In this document: in pieces, positions 8,781 to 18,249 of the stretch
How the letters are laid out: each line of letters starts with the position of its first letter
Position numbering within the stretch: the stretch's first letter is position 1
Source: G963662905 sp963676725
GTDB lineage: Bacteria; Bacteroidota; Bacteroidia; Bacteroidales; WRLA01
Assembly (NCBI GenBank): GCA_963676725.1
Contig: OY781463.1
Location: forward strand, 1,860,001-1,924,000
Direction: 5' to 3'
Length of the DNA stretch: 64,000 nucleotides
Translations under genes and position numbers: made by a program
The notes under the pieces: generated by a model
Seen by the model: only the letters and a program-made list of their open reading frames with translations
What the model was told of the DNA's origin: nothing
Database searches by the model: none

Positions 8781-10577
8781 ATGTATAAAAAGCTATTTTT
8801 AGTACTGATCATTGGACTATTATTGGGTTGTCCTTTTCAATCTTTTGCCCAAAGGGATACAGAATTCTGGTTTGCTGCACCCAATAACACTCCCGATGGC
8901 AGTACAGCTTTCCCTCGTGATTATCCAGTTCTTGTTCGTATCTCTACTTTTAATGAAGAATCCAGAATTTTCCTAAGTCAGCCTGCAAACCCCGCTTTTG
9001 CTCCGATTGAAAATATAATTCCTCCGAATACCACCTTAAATATCACATTAGCGAATTCTAGGGCAGAATTAGATGGAATTGAATGTCGCCCTGCCGGAGA
9101 AATTGTGCCTTATGGATTTTTACTCCAGGCAACAACTCCCGTAACAGCTTATCTCGAAAACAATAGCGCAGGGAATCCCGACATCTATACATTCAAAGGC
9201 AGAAATGCTTTAGGAATGGAATTTATCGTTCCCGCGCAGCGCACGAATAATCAAAGTGATGGCTGGAATGCTATTGCAAACACTTTTCTTGTTGTTGCTT
9301 CTCAGGATGATACACATATTGATATTACACCTTCTCGTCACCTTGTTGGTGGCCATCTAGCCAACCAAACCTTTTCAATTGTTCTACAAAAAGGCGAAGT
9401 ATTTGTAGCTCAAGCAACCAGCAGGTCTGCAAATAATCATTTGAGTGGCAGCCTGATTGTTGCAGATAAAAATATTTCTGTGATGGTAAATGATGATTCT
9501 GTTGATAGTGATGGCGGCCCTGACCTAATGGGAGATCAAAGTATTCCCATTGAAATGCTCGGACAGACCCATATTGTTGCAAAAGGTAATTTTTCATCAG
9601 GCGAAAATATTTATGTACATGGCGCATACGATAATACTAAAATATATCTCGACGGAAATAGTACAGCTGCTGCCACTATCAATAAAGGAGATCTTTATAC
9701 CTTTCAGTTAAATAATACGAGTACTTTTATTGAAAGCGATCATCCGGTTTTGGTGTACCATATGTCCGGTTGGGTGCAACCCGGTGGAGCGGTAATCCCA
9801 CCCATCGAATGTACAGGATCGAATATTATCGCCTTTACACGCTCTTCTACAGCGAATTTTTATATGATGGTATTTACTCAAGCCGGCCATGAAGGCGACT
9901 TTCTGGTAAATTCCAGTTCAACTCTTTTGGTCTCCTCCGATTTCTCTGATGTTCCGGGCACTGGTGGGGCATGGAAAGCAGCTAGAAAAAATATGACCAG
10001 CCAAATCCCCAGTGGTGTTGCCAGTATTGTTGAAAATACTTCAGGGCTTTTTCATTTGGGAATTATCAATGGTGATAATAACTCCTGCCGTTATGGGTTT
10101 TTCTCCAATTTTGCTTCATTAAACCTAGGACCAGATATTGCTTATTGTAAAGGGGATACCGTTTTACTGGATGCAGGTACCGGAATGGATTCTTATGCCT
10201 GGTATAAATATACAGCACCTTCTATCGTAATTAGCACTGAACCAACAATCGAAGTGAGTGATACGGGACAATACTTCTGTGTGGCTACCTATGAGATGTG
10301 TACTCCTTCAGACACAATACATCTCTCTTGGCATGCAGACCCAATGCCAAACCTTGGCCCTGACACGACAGCCTGTTTAGGAACGCCTGTGGTTTTTTAT
10401 CCGGGCACATTTTCTGCCTACCAATGGTTTAATGGTTCTACAAGCTCTACACTCAGCTGCGATACAGCAAAAGTCATTTGGGTGAAAGTCTTTGATAGCT
10501 TTGGTTGCCATAATAGCGATACCGTTGAAATGTTCCTCTATCCCCAACCTGCTCCTGTTCCTATTTTTCACGATTAG
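8781..10577 (+). CDS. IgGFc_binding-domain secreted protein, tandem paralogue 3
   Basis: About 598 residues from the ATG at 8781, chosen by alignment with the paralogue starts (MYKKLFLVL versus MLKKLF); in-frame ATGs at 8766 and 8778 and a TTG at 8760 are alternatives. Signal peptide, IgGFc_binding region with TPVTAYLENNSAGNPDIY, VMVNDDSVD, LVYHMSGW and AVIPPIECTGSNI, then two Ig-like domains and terminal PIFHD. It is closer to paralogue 1 than to paralogue 2 in its N-terminal half. It is the last unit of the array, and the conserved promoter block does not recur after its stop. Likely an exported surface protein; ligand unknown. Confidence 0.75.
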   Translation: MYKKLFLVLIIGLLLGCPFQSFAQRDTEFWFAAPNNTPDGSTAFPRDYPVLVRISTFNEESRIFLSQPANPAFAPIENIIPPNTTLNITLANSRAELDGIECRPAGEIVPYGFLLQATTPVTAYLENNSAGNPDIYTFKGRNALGMEFIVPAQRTNNQSDGWNAIANTFLVVASQDDTHIDITPSRHLVGGHLANQTFSIVLQKGEVFVAQATSRSANNHLSGSLIVADKNISVMVNDDSVDSDGGPDLMGDQSIPIEMLGQTHIVAKGNFSSGENIYVHGAYDNTKIYLDGNSTAAATINKGDLYTFQLNNTSTFIESDHPVLVYHMSGWVQPGGAVIPPIECTGSNIIAFTRSSTANFYMMVFTQAGHEGDFLVNSSSTLLVSSDFSDVPGTGGAWKAARKNMTSQIPSGVASIVENTSGLFHLGIINGDNNSCRYGFFSNFASLNLGPDIAYCKGDTVLLDAGTGMDSYAWYKYTAPSIVISTEPTIEVSDTGQYFCVATYEMCTPSDTIHLSWHADPMPNLGPDTTACLGTPVVFYPGTFSAYQWFNGSTSSTLSCDTAKVIWVKVFDSFGCHNSDTVEMFLYPQPAPVPIFHD

Positions 10578-10958
10578 AAGTTGATCAACATATTCATTAA
10601 GAGCGCTTTGCCATATCTGCATGAATGATACCAATCCTGTCTGAGTGCGGTATTTGAATGCACTTCAGATAAGTCTTCTTATGAAAACGTACACGCCACA
10701 TAATATTTTGATTATCATAGAATTACTCAGTCACTATGGAAATATAATTTTGATGGAGGCTTTTGATGCGAATTGGGAAAGTCGACTGAGAAATCTAACA
10801 CCAAGCGCTAGCGCGGATGCAGCATTCCGATAGAATAAGTTAGGCTAGGAAGCAAAGCTGAAAAGAGCCACTGATGATTCTTTCATTTTAAAAGTATGTC
10901 AATATTTGGTACTGCACAAAAATAATCCCGAAGCTTCAGAAGACATTCTTGACGAATA
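10578..10958. other. Intergenic region, nothing recognised
   Basis: About 380 nt between the convergent IgGFc array and the symporter gene. A 62-codon reading frame near 10645 has no family resemblance or signal and is not called. No clear terminator was seen. Confidence 0.5.
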
Positions 10959-12524
10959 TTATTTAAAGGCTTTAATCTCCCCACTCTTCACCTTTCGCCT
11001 ATAGTCTAATAAATCGCGGCGTACTTCTGGAGCCATAATTAAAAGTCCTAAAATATTTGGAAAGGCCATTGCCAGAATCATCATATCAGAAAAATCGATC
11101 ACGGCACCCAATGAGGATGAAGCCCCAACTACTACAAACATCAGAAAAAGAACACGATAGATAATACCGGCAATTTTCCTGTTTTGAAAAAAGCGCTCGA
11201 AAAACCTTCCAAACAAATAATCAAAACCCTTTAGGCCGTAATATGACCAGGAAATCATAGTAGAAAAAGCAAATAAGAAAATTGCCACTACGAGGAGATA
11301 TGGAAACCAGGGCAATACACTGGAAAAAGCGACAGAAGTTAGCTGAGCCCCTTCCAATCCATCGGGATTCGAATAAAATCCGGTAAAAATCAATACTAAA
11401 GCAGTCATCGTACAAATCACCACTGTATCCACAAAAGGCTCAAGCAGAGCTACATAACCTTCTGTAATTGGTTTATCGGTTTTCACGGCAGAGTGTGCAA
11501 TCGCAGCAGAACCCACCCCGGCTTCATTACTAAAGGCAGCGCGCTGAAATCCAACGATCAGTACACCCACCAGACCACCTTTCATTGCATCGCCAGCAAA
11601 AGCACCATGCCAAATCAGGCCAAATGCATCATCAACTTTACTGATGTTGGCAAAGATGATAAACAAAGCAGCACCAACATAAAGCAAAGCCATAAATGGG
11701 ACAATTTTATCCGTTACTTTAGCAATGCCTTGAATTCCGCCAATAATAACAATCCCAACCAAAACAGCAAGACCAACGCCAAACCATGCGCCATAATCTG
11801 CTATAGAAGGCACTAGCAGAGCCAATTGTGAAAAAGCCTGATTGGCCTGAAACATATTGCCACCGCCAAAACTGCCACCAATCACAAGAATGGCAAAAAT
11901 TATGGAGAGTATCGTTCCTAGTCCTTTGAGTCCTCGTTTTTTTAGACCCATATATAAATAATACATTGGGCCACCGCTCACCTGCCCAAACATATCAATT
12001 TTCCGGTATTTCACACCAAGGGTACATTCCGTAAATTTTGAGGACATCCCAAGCAGTCCAGCAACAATCATCCAAAATGTAGCCCCGGGGCCACCTATAC
12101 TAATCGCAATGGCAACACCTGCAATATTCCCCAGGCCCACAGTAGCAGAAAGCGCAGTTGTTAAAGCCTGAAAATGGCTTACTTCGCCTGCATCATCCGG
12201 ATTATCATATTTACCACGTACTATGTCAATGGCATGCTTAAAGCCATGAATATTCACAAAACCCATATAGATCGTAAAAAAAACAGCGCCAAGCACTAAC
12301 CAAACCACTACAATTGGAACCGGAGTCCCAATATCAATCCCCATTGCCTTCAAAGGATCCCAAAAAATAAATTTCCCCAAATGCTCTACGATCGGTTCAA
12401 AAACAGAATTAATGCGCTCGCTAAAAGTTCCCTGCTCTGCAGCACCTTCTTCTAATGCAAACAAACGAATAGGGTTCAACAGTATAAAAAAGAGTCCTAG
12501 AAAAGCCGAGTATATTTTCTTCAT
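10959..12524 (-). CDS. Sodium:alanine/glycine symporter (AGCS family)
   Basis: About 521 residues from the second in-frame ATG, chosen because it begins a signal-like hydrophobic segment (MKKIYSAFLGLFF) and leaves 19 nt after the previous stop; an ATG at 12551 would overlap that gene by 8 nt. The AGCS signature is plain: TALSATVGLGNIAGVA, GGPGATFWM, CTLGVKYR, GGPMYY and FQRAAFSNEAGVGSAAIAHS. About ten membrane segments. The family imports small neutral amino acids with Na+ across the inner membrane. It follows a universal stress protein on the same strand and may share its transcript. Exact substrate not determinable. Confidence 0.9.
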   Translation of the reverse strand: MKKIYSAFLGLFFILLNPIRLFALEEGAAEQGTFSERINSVFEPIVEHLGKFIFWDPLKAMGIDIGTPVPIVVVWLVLGAVFFTIYMGFVNIHGFKHAIDIVRGKYDNPDDAGEVSHFQALTTALSATVGLGNIAGVAIAISIGGPGATFWMIVAGLLGMSSKFTECTLGVKYRKIDMFGQVSGGPMYYLYMGLKKRGLKGLGTILSIIFAILVIGGSFGGGNMFQANQAFSQLALLVPSIADYGAWFGVGLAVLVGIVIIGGIQGIAKVTDKIVPFMALLYVGAALFIIFANISKVDDAFGLIWHGAFAGDAMKGGLVGVLIVGFQRAAFSNEAGVGSAAIAHSAVKTDKPITEGYVALLEPFVDTVVICTMTALVLIFTGFYSNPDGLEGAQLTSVAFSSVLPWFPYLLVVAIFLFAFSTMISWSYYGLKGFDYLFGRFFERFFQNRKIAGIIYRVLFLMFVVVGASSSLGAVIDFSDMMILAMAFPNILGLLIMAPEVRRDLLDYRRKVKSGEIKAFK

Positions 12525-12543
12525 CAGTAAATTATTATAGTTC

Positions 12544-13377
12544 TTATTCATTAATAAAACCCGGATTAATACACATCACCGGTATTTGCTGTGTATTATA
12601 GATCATCTGCTCATCAAGTGAAGTAAAGACAAATGCAGGTTCAAATTGATCATTATCAGTCATTATAGGGATTAAATCAGCCCGAACAGAGGCAGCAAAA
12701 TCAAGCAATTGGCGCGCATATCCCGCTTGATTGGCAGCTACCGTAAACGTACAAGGCACATCGGCTTGCCGGAAAGCTTCCTCAATATTATCCCGAACCT
12801 TATTGATCCGTTCTTTTAATGCTGGATTATCTTCCCTGAAAAGGAAAACATGCACTTTTGATTGAAATAATTGCGCAAAATAAATTGACCAAAACACCTT
12901 ATGACCATATTCTATATCCACATTTACCGGAAATACAATATTTTCATAACCCTGTCCAAATATTCTTTTCTGAACAATAATTGTAGGCACATGAACTTTC
13001 TCAATCAGTTTCAATGCCTGATGACCAATCAATTTCTGAATCCCCGCTTTTCCTCTAGTGCCAATCATCAAAAAGAGCGCATTAAAATCAACAGCCGCTT
13101 GTGGAATTTCCTTATAGATGCTGCCTTCCCTTATTTCGCAACGAATTTCAATCCCATAATTATCTAAAACCAACTGCTTGATTTCATCCATTTTTTTCTG
13201 GATAATTGCCTTTGGAGGACTATCGTTTCTTTTAAAAAACAAGCGACTTTCTTTATTAATCACATTTAATACGATCATTTGATGGCCGGTTCTCTTAGCC
13301 ATTTCTGCGGCATGCCTGACAGCATTTAGGCAGACTTCAGAAAAATCGGTAGGTACGAGTATTGTTTTGTTTTTCAT
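12544..13377 (-). CDS. Universal stress protein, tandem UspA domains
   Basis: 277 residues. The N-terminal Usp domain is typical: ILVPTDFSEVCLNAVRHAAEMA at the start and a loop reading IGTRGKAGIQKLIGHQALKLIEKVHVPTIIV (G-x2-G-x9-G-type nucleotide-binding pattern). The second half (about 150-277) is a degenerate Usp domain without the glycine loop. It resembles the second Usp protein at 18473-19357. Cytoplasmic; likely binds nucleotides and supports stress survival or energy-limited growth. It lies between the K+ channel and the AGCS symporter genes. Confidence 0.85.
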   Translation of the reverse strand: MKNKTILVPTDFSEVCLNAVRHAAEMAKRTGHQMIVLNVINKESRLFFKRNDSPPKAIIQKKMDEIKQLVLDNYGIEIRCEIREGSIYKEIPQAAVDFNALFLMIGTRGKAGIQKLIGHQALKLIEKVHVPTIIVQKRIFGQGYENIVFPVNVDIEYGHKVFWSIYFAQLFQSKVHVFLFREDNPALKERINKVRDNIEEAFRQADVPCTFTVAANQAGYARQLLDFAASVRADLIPIMTDNDQFEPAFVFTSLDEQMIYNTQQIPVMCINPGFINE

Positions 13378-13422
13378 AGATTTAGCAAATATTAAGCGTT
13401 ATGGCTTTATCGTGCCAAAGAA

Positions 13423-14436
13423 TTAATCTTTTCTCAGGATTTCTTTCATTACTGCTATTTGTTCCGGGGTTCCCAGCACAAAAAGTTTTGATCCGGGAAT
13501 AACCTTTGTATCCGGTGTTGGATTGATCATATATTGTCCATCAGGGGTTTTAAATCCAATAATATTCGCTCCAGACTTCCTACGCACACCGATTTCATAA
13601 ATAGATTTATTCATCAAATGTTCCGGCAAGTCTTTGCAAAAGATTTCTTCCAATGTTGTTGGAGAATCACCATGAAGGCTCAGGTGATCCAGGAAATCAA
13701 GAATATCGGGACGGGCGACTAATTTTGCCATATGCGCACCTCCTACCCTTTCAGGCATCACCACATTATTTGCACCGGCAACATAGAGTTTCCGTTCCGA
13801 AGCTTCATTTTCTGCCCGGCTAATAATCGATAAATCAGCATTTAGTGATCGTGCCGTAAGTACAACAAAAAGGTTATCGGCATCACTTGGCAATGCAGAA
13901 ATTAAAGCTTTTGCTGTTTTTATCCCGGCTTTGATCAAAACATCGTCTTCCGTTGCATCGCCTTCCATAAAATGGTAATTATCGTCTGCCTTTTCCAAAA
14001 TGATATCATGGCTAGAGTCCAAAACAACATATTCGTGTGAATGGGCTTTAAGCTCTTCAACAATCTGGCGGCCATTTCGGCCATAACCACAAACGATAAC
14101 ATGATTTTTCATAATTTTTACAGGATATTTCTTATTACGACCACGTAGAAAAAACTGAAATTGCGATTCAATTAAAAAAGTTGTAATTACAGATATGGCA
14201 TAGGCAAATGTACCTAAACTACTAAGGCTTAGTAAGCTTGTAAATATTTTCCCGGCATTGGAAAGCTCATGTACTTCACCAAAGCCAACAGTTGTCACTG
14301 TAATCACGGTCATATAAAAGGCATCCACAAGATCATAATCTTCAAGCAACATATAACCGGATACCCCAAAGACGCCAATGATGAGTATCAGTGCAAAAGC
14401 ATAGCGAAGTTTATGAAAACGGGTATCTTTATCCAT
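13423..14436 (-). CDS. TrkA/RCK-domain potassium channel
   Basis: About 337 residues from the ATG at 14436; an earlier in-frame ATG at 14502 would overlap the DUF2851 gene and adds a non-membrane stretch. Two membrane helices flank a pore loop with the K+ selectivity filter TVGFGE (49-54). Then comes an RCK N domain with nucleotide-binding GYGRNG (117-122), and a TrkA-C-type domain at the end (PGSKLFVLGTPEQIAVM). The layout is that of MthK-like ligand-gated K+ channels in the inner membrane. Neighbouring Usp and amino-acid symporter genes suggest an osmotic or stress role, which is inference. Confidence 0.88.
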   Translation of the reverse strand: MDKDTRFHKLRYAFALILIIGVFGVSGYMLLEDYDLVDAFYMTVITVTTVGFGEVHELSNAGKIFTSLLSLSSLGTFAYAISVITTFLIESQFQFFLRGRNKKYPVKIMKNHVIVCGYGRNGRQIVEELKAHSHEYVVLDSSHDIILEKADDNYHFMEGDATEDDVLIKAGIKTAKALISALPSDADNLFVVLTARSLNADLSIISRAENEASERKLYVAGANNVVMPERVGGAHMAKLVARPDILDFLDHLSLHGDSPTTLEEIFCKDLPEHLMNKSIYEIGVRRKSGANIIGFKTPDGQYMINPTPDTKVIPGSKLFVLGTPEQIAVMKEILRKD

Positions 14437-14485
14437 GCATGAATAGCCTTTATATGAACAAACAAAGATACAAAAATTCAGGCAG

Positions 14486-15739
14486 CTATTGAAGCAATTC
14501 ATGCCCTATGCGGCATTGCAGGCATTTTTTGGGCACACAATACTGTTTTTTCAATTGCAACAAGGCCTGACTTTCAAGTGCGTTGTCAGCCCGAAGACCA
14601 ATTGTGGCAAATGAATCAATAATACTGTTTTTCTCTGGCGGAATTTGGGAAAGGAGATCAAGGGCCTGCTCACAATATACTTCCTGATGCATCCTTTTCC
14701 CATAAAAAAACAGAACGGGCAATATTGTATTAATGATCAAAAGGTTTATTGCCGCATCGCCCATATTTTTTTTCTTTTTAGCCGAAACCTTATCGAAACG
14801 ATAATGTGTATCCCAATAAGTATCTATGTCGTTTTCTAAAAATTTGCGCACAACTGCTATATTCCCTGCCTCTATAATTTTTGAAAAAAGCCCCTGATAA
14901 GAACCCATTAAGGCAGCAAATTGCGCCAAACGAATCTCCGGGAAATTGGATGGCCTGGTTCTTTTCCATAAATGCTTTTCTATGGCCTTAAGATTCAAAC
15001 GCTTTTTCTGAAAGTTAAATTCTTTCGCCAAAGCCTTCGGATAATCATCCTCTGGGTATTCTGGCAACAATCCCGACATCCCGAAAAGGACAGCTTCAAC
15101 AGCATGATGTTCCATTCTAAAAAACTGTTTCAGAGGAATTTGACGCGAGAGCATTTCAAAAGGAAGTGCATTGACCTTAAATCCGAAATTACGCGCCAAG
15201 GCCATATAGAGCATATCCTCCCACGAATGCGCTGTGCGTTCAAAAAGACTCTGCAGCACATCCTTCTTTTGCTCCAGACGTTCTGCTGCTAAAGCCGGAA
15301 ACCAGAGTTTTTCCTTTACAATATCCAAAAGATGTAATTGACCTGCGCAGGCAATAGAATCGCGTGAACGCATAAATTGCTGATAACGGTAAAGCATGGC
15401 AGTTGAGACAAAGGGCTTGAGCGTAAATTGTGGTATTTCTTCTCCATTTTTTCGGTAAACCGATGCATCATCCTCATACACAATATGTAAAATAATGCCA
15501 TCAAATGCTTCATCATTCTGATGACCATGACGAAACCAATCGGAAGAGCGTACATGCATTTCAATATTTCCCGCCCAATCTGTCTGATTTATTCGTATGC
15601 GCGCATTGATAAAATCCGGACCTGAATGCGGATTCCGCTCTCCGGGATGTATAATTTCCAATGCACAGCCATCTTTTGTACGCAGTTCCCCGTTAAAATG
15701 CTTGTACTTCCAGATATAATACATCAAATCCTCATACAT
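14486..15739 (-). CDS. DUF2851 family protein
   Basis: 417 residues. The N-terminus matches the Bacteroidota-specific DUF2851 family: YYIWKYKHFNGELRTKDG, then PGERNPHSGPDFINARIRI, WAGNIEMHVRSSDWFRHGHQ and NVILHIVYEDD-like spacing (here DGIILHIVYEDD). The acidic and His residues in the first 110 positions look nuclease-like, but no biochemical role is established to my knowledge. Soluble, no signal peptide. It lies 19 nt downstream of the flavoprotein gene and just upstream of the K+ channel gene on the same strand, so it is likely part of the same transcript. Confidence 0.85.
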   Translation of the reverse strand: MYEDLMYYIWKYKHFNGELRTKDGCALEIIHPGERNPHSGPDFINARIRINQTDWAGNIEMHVRSSDWFRHGHQNDEAFDGIILHIVYEDDASVYRKNGEEIPQFTLKPFVSTAMLYRYQQFMRSRDSIACAGQLHLLDIVKEKLWFPALAAERLEQKKDVLQSLFERTAHSWEDMLYMALARNFGFKVNALPFEMLSRQIPLKQFFRMEHHAVEAVLFGMSGLLPEYPEDDYPKALAKEFNFQKKRLNLKAIEKHLWKRTRPSNFPEIRLAQFAALMGSYQGLFSKIIEAGNIAVVRKFLENDIDTYWDTHYRFDKVSAKKKKNMGDAAINLLIINTILPVLFFYGKRMHQEVYCEQALDLLSQIPPEKNSIIDSFATIGLRADNALESQALLQLKKQYCVPKKCLQCRIGHELLQ

Positions 15740-15758
15740 AATAATGATCTATAATGGA

Positions 15759-16913
15759 TTATATATTTATCTTACTCAAGAGTTTGCTAATTATTTTTGG
15801 ATGCCGATACATAAAACCTAATGCTCCTTCAAATAAAAAAGCCTGATGCAGTAATGGATTCACCCTATGATGCCGTTTTATCCCTGACATAAGCTTAGAA
15901 TAAGCAAAAGTATCCCATGCACCAGCAGCAGGAAGTTCAGACTTTTCACGATACTGCAGCAAAAATTCCGCAGCTAACTTACCCGAATACAATGCATTGG
16001 CAATTCCTTCAAACATCAGTGGATCGGATAAACTCGCCGCATCACCACATAAAAGATAACGCTGCCCTGATATTTTTTCAGTTTTTCGCCCCAAAGGAAT
16101 ATAAGCTCCCTGCAAAGGGGCTATGTTTGTTGCATCTTTTATTAAAGCCTTTAATGTTGGATTAGATTGGACAAACTGATGGTAAATTGACTTAATATCA
16201 GGGTATAGATGACGAAGTTTAGGAGGCAGTGCCAAGCCTACATCCACACAATCAGCGGGCAATGGAAAGAGCCAAAAATATCCCGGCCAAAAATCTTTAA
16301 GGTAGTAAAAAGACAGACCTGCATTTTTAAAGGGAATGTCTTCGCATTGCAATATTTCCCTTATTGCCAAAGCATTATAACGCATTTGGGGCTTCCATCC
16401 CTGCATTGAAATGGCAATTTGAGAGCGAACACCATCAGCGCCAATAATATAATCGCCCTCATACTGTTTCTTTTCTGTTTGCAGAATTACTTTATCAGGA
16501 TATGAATGAGCCTGAAGCACTTTTGTATCTCCCAGATATTCAACCCCTGCATTAATGGCCATATCCAAAAGAGCCCTGTCTAATGCAGTACGATGGCAGG
16601 TATATCCATACAAAGACTTTTGAGGCGATAGCTCATCAAAATGAAAAGAATAAGTTGCTTTATTGTTAAAATGGAAATTTGCTTTCGATATGGATAATAA
16701 TTGATCATCCTGCAGAATGTTATGACCAAAGTGGTCAGACAGTTCGTTTAGTATGCGTACAGACCTCATTCCCAGGCCACCACCACAAATTTTATTGCCC
16801 GGAAGTTTCTCTTTCTCAAACAATTTAACCTGATAACCGGCAGATGCCAATAAAGCGGAAGCGACAGAACCGGCAGGACCGGCACCGACAACAAAAACTG
16901 ATAATTGTTTCAT
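15759..16913 (-). CDS. Geranylgeranyl-reductase-family FAD oxidoreductase
   Basis: About 384 residues from the ATG at 16913, chosen because the FAD dinucleotide-binding motif (VVGAGPAGSVASALL) begins five residues in; an upstream in-frame ATG adds 24 unlikely residues. Other family features: KICGGGL after the first fold, GADGVRS, and CGDAASLSDPLMFEGIANAL (second FAD contact, geranylgeranyl-reductase style). Such enzymes reduce isoprenoid chains or act in lipid or quinone modification. No prenyl or menaquinone gene is adjacent, so the substrate is unknown. Leads the minus-strand run toward DUF2851. Confidence 0.8.
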   Translation of the reverse strand: MKQLSVFVVGAGPAGSVASALLASAGYQVKLFEKEKLPGNKICGGGLGMRSVRILNELSDHFGHNILQDDQLLSISKANFHFNNKATYSFHFDELSPQKSLYGYTCHRTALDRALLDMAINAGVEYLGDTKVLQAHSYPDKVILQTEKKQYEGDYIIGADGVRSQIAISMQGWKPQMRYNALAIREILQCEDIPFKNAGLSFYYLKDFWPGYFWLFPLPADCVDVGLALPPKLRHLYPDIKSIYHQFVQSNPTLKALIKDATNIAPLQGAYIPLGRKTEKISGQRYLLCGDAASLSDPLMFEGIANALYSGKLAAEFLLQYREKSELPAAGAWDTFAYSKLMSGIKRHHRVNPLLHQAFLFEGALGFMYRHPKIISKLLSKINI

Positions 16914-17020
16914 GCATTCAAAAATAGTAAAAATACCATTATGATGCGATACATTGAATAAATGATTCTGTATTTTTTGATGCAAGGCCTAGATCAAAGC
17001 CCGATGCAGAAGAGAAAAAG

Positions 17021-17038
17021 AGGGAGCCAAAGCTCCCT
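17021..17038 (-). terminator. Probable terminator downstream of THX gene
   Basis: A 7-bp perfect stem (AGGGAGC/GCTCCCT) with a 4-nt loop. On the minus strand it is followed by a T-rich run (CTTTTTCTCTT). It lies about 110 nt after the THX stop. Confidence 0.5.
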
Positions 17039-17147
17039 TTCCACAGATGATAGTTCAAAAACAGTATAATCCTAAAATCAATCAGACTTTTTGCTGTATC
17101 ATGAAGGCGAGCTTCAAAAACAGAAGTCGAATCAATTAAAGATCAAT

Positions 17148-17264
17148 CTATTCGTCTTTTGCTTTAAAAATTGGTTTTTTCTTAGACGCTATTTTTGGTC
17201 TGGTAATACCATAAGAGCCTAAAATTCTCTTTCCTTTTTTTGTTTTTCTATCTCCTTTTCCCAT
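17148..17264 (-). CDS. 30S ribosomal protein THX (bTHX)
   Basis: A 38-residue, very basic protein beginning MGKGDRKTKKGKRILGSYG and continuing ITRPKIASKKK. It matches the Thx/S31 family found in Thermus and throughout Bacteroidota, which inserts into the head of the small ribosomal subunit. Short for an ordinary gene call but normal for the family. A well-formed promoter lies 40 nt upstream (TTG, 19 nt, TATCTTTG) and a likely terminator downstream, so it is a stand-alone unit. Confidence 0.88.
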   Translation of the reverse strand: MGKGDRKTKKGKRILGSYGITRPKIASKKKPIFKAKDE

Positions 17265-17303
17265 AATAAATGTATTTAATGAATTGAATATGTTTTCGCA
17301 CTG

Positions 17304-17333
17304 CAAAGATAATCATTTTATAGCAAGCTGCAA
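17304..17333 (-). promoter_or_regulatory. Promoter of the THX gene (-33 TTG / -7 TATCTTTG)
   Basis: On the minus strand TTG (17331-17333), a 19-nt spacer and TATCTTTG (17304-17311) reproduce the Bacteroidota sigma-70 consensus including spacing. The best-formed promoter in the window. Confidence 0.6.
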
Positions 17334-17391
17334 TGACACCAAAATGCCTCAGTTGATTAATTCATGAACCTTTGCCATTAATCGTTAAAGT

Positions 17392-17427
17392 TAATCTGTG
17401 AAAGAGAGCAACGCTTTTCACAGATTA
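17392..17427. repeat. 12-bp perfect stem-loop
   Basis: TAATCTGTGAAA pairs with TTTCACAGATTA across a 12-nt loop, about 130 nt downstream of the TrmH gene stop. No U-tract on either strand, so a transcript-end structure or protein site is possible but unproven. Confidence 0.4.
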
Positions 17428-17553
17428 GCCATAACTATTTCGTTATCAACTAATAATCATTTCCTGCGACTGAAGCACTTTCCGTTAGGAAGTATCGAAT
17501 TTGTGCTTTATTCAGCTTAAAGAACTGTTTCGGGTTCCCATAAACCCCATGTC

Positions 17554-18249
17554 TTATTTTTGAGCGGTATTATTGTTCAAAAAATTTTGCTCATGCAAAT
17601 CGATCCTCTTTACTGAGCTTTTACCCCAATTGGTGAGCACTTCAATTTTTTCTTCATCGCTTAAAGCCCAGTTAATGTTTGTTTTACGCAACTTTTGGCT
17701 TAAGGTGTACAGGCTCAGTGCCGCAGAAACACTAATATTATAACTTTCTGTAAATCCTAGCATTGGGATTTTCACCCATCCATCTGCATGGTTTAAGGCA
17801 TAATCGGATAAACCCTGAAGTTCAGTTCCAAAAACTAGGGCCGTTTTCTGATCCAAAGGCAGCTCGTCGAGAAGCACATCATCCCTATGTGGTGATGTTG
17901 CAACAATACGATAACCTTTAGCCCTCAGTGCTTTAAAAGCTGCTTCGGTATTGTTTTCCTCTTTATTGTACTTATACATATTGATCCACTTTGAAGAACC
18001 AAGAGCCACTTGTGGATTTAATGTATAGGTGTTTTTCGATTCGATAATATGCACATCCTGAATACCGCATAAATCACAAGTACGAAGCACCGCGCTCGCA
18101 TTTTGTGGCTGATAAATATCTTCGAGCACAACAGTAAGATGTCTTGTGCGATCCTCGACTACTTCGTGGAACCTTTGTTTTCTTTCATCAGAAATAAATT
18201 GCAATAGGTAATCTTTCCAGGCTATTTTTAAATTGGCATCCATAAACAA
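17554..18249 (-). CDS. trmH: tRNA (guanosine-2'-O)-methyltransferase TrmH-like
   Basis: 231 residues of the SpoU/TrmH SPOUT superfamily. Three motifs are intact: motif 1 with N50 in NASAVLRTCD, motif 2 FGTELQGLS (140-148), and motif 3 IPMLGFTESYNISVSAAL (161-178), which form the knotted AdoMet site and include the catalytic Arg/Asn/Ser set. TrmH proper methylates G18 in the D-loop of tRNAs, and the short N-terminal extension (SDERKQRFHEVVEDRTRHL) is TrmH-like and differs from RlmB. Monocistronic by position; a second start two codons in (18243) is equally possible. Confidence 0.85.
   Translation of the reverse strand: MFMDANLKIAWKDYLLQFISDERKQRFHEVVEDRTRHLTVVLEDIYQPQNASAVLRTCDLCGIQDVHIIESKNTYTLNPQVALGSSKWINMYKYNKEENNTEAAFKALRAKGYRIVATSPHRDDVLLDELPLDQKTALVFGTELQGLSDYALNHADGWVKIPMLGFTESYNISVSAALSLYTLSQKLRKTNINWALSDEEKIEVLTNWGKSSVKRIDLHEQNFLNNNTAQK

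Noticed and set aside
10645..10833. 62-codon frame after the IgGFc array
   Set aside because: No signal, no family match, poor codon character; left as non-coding.
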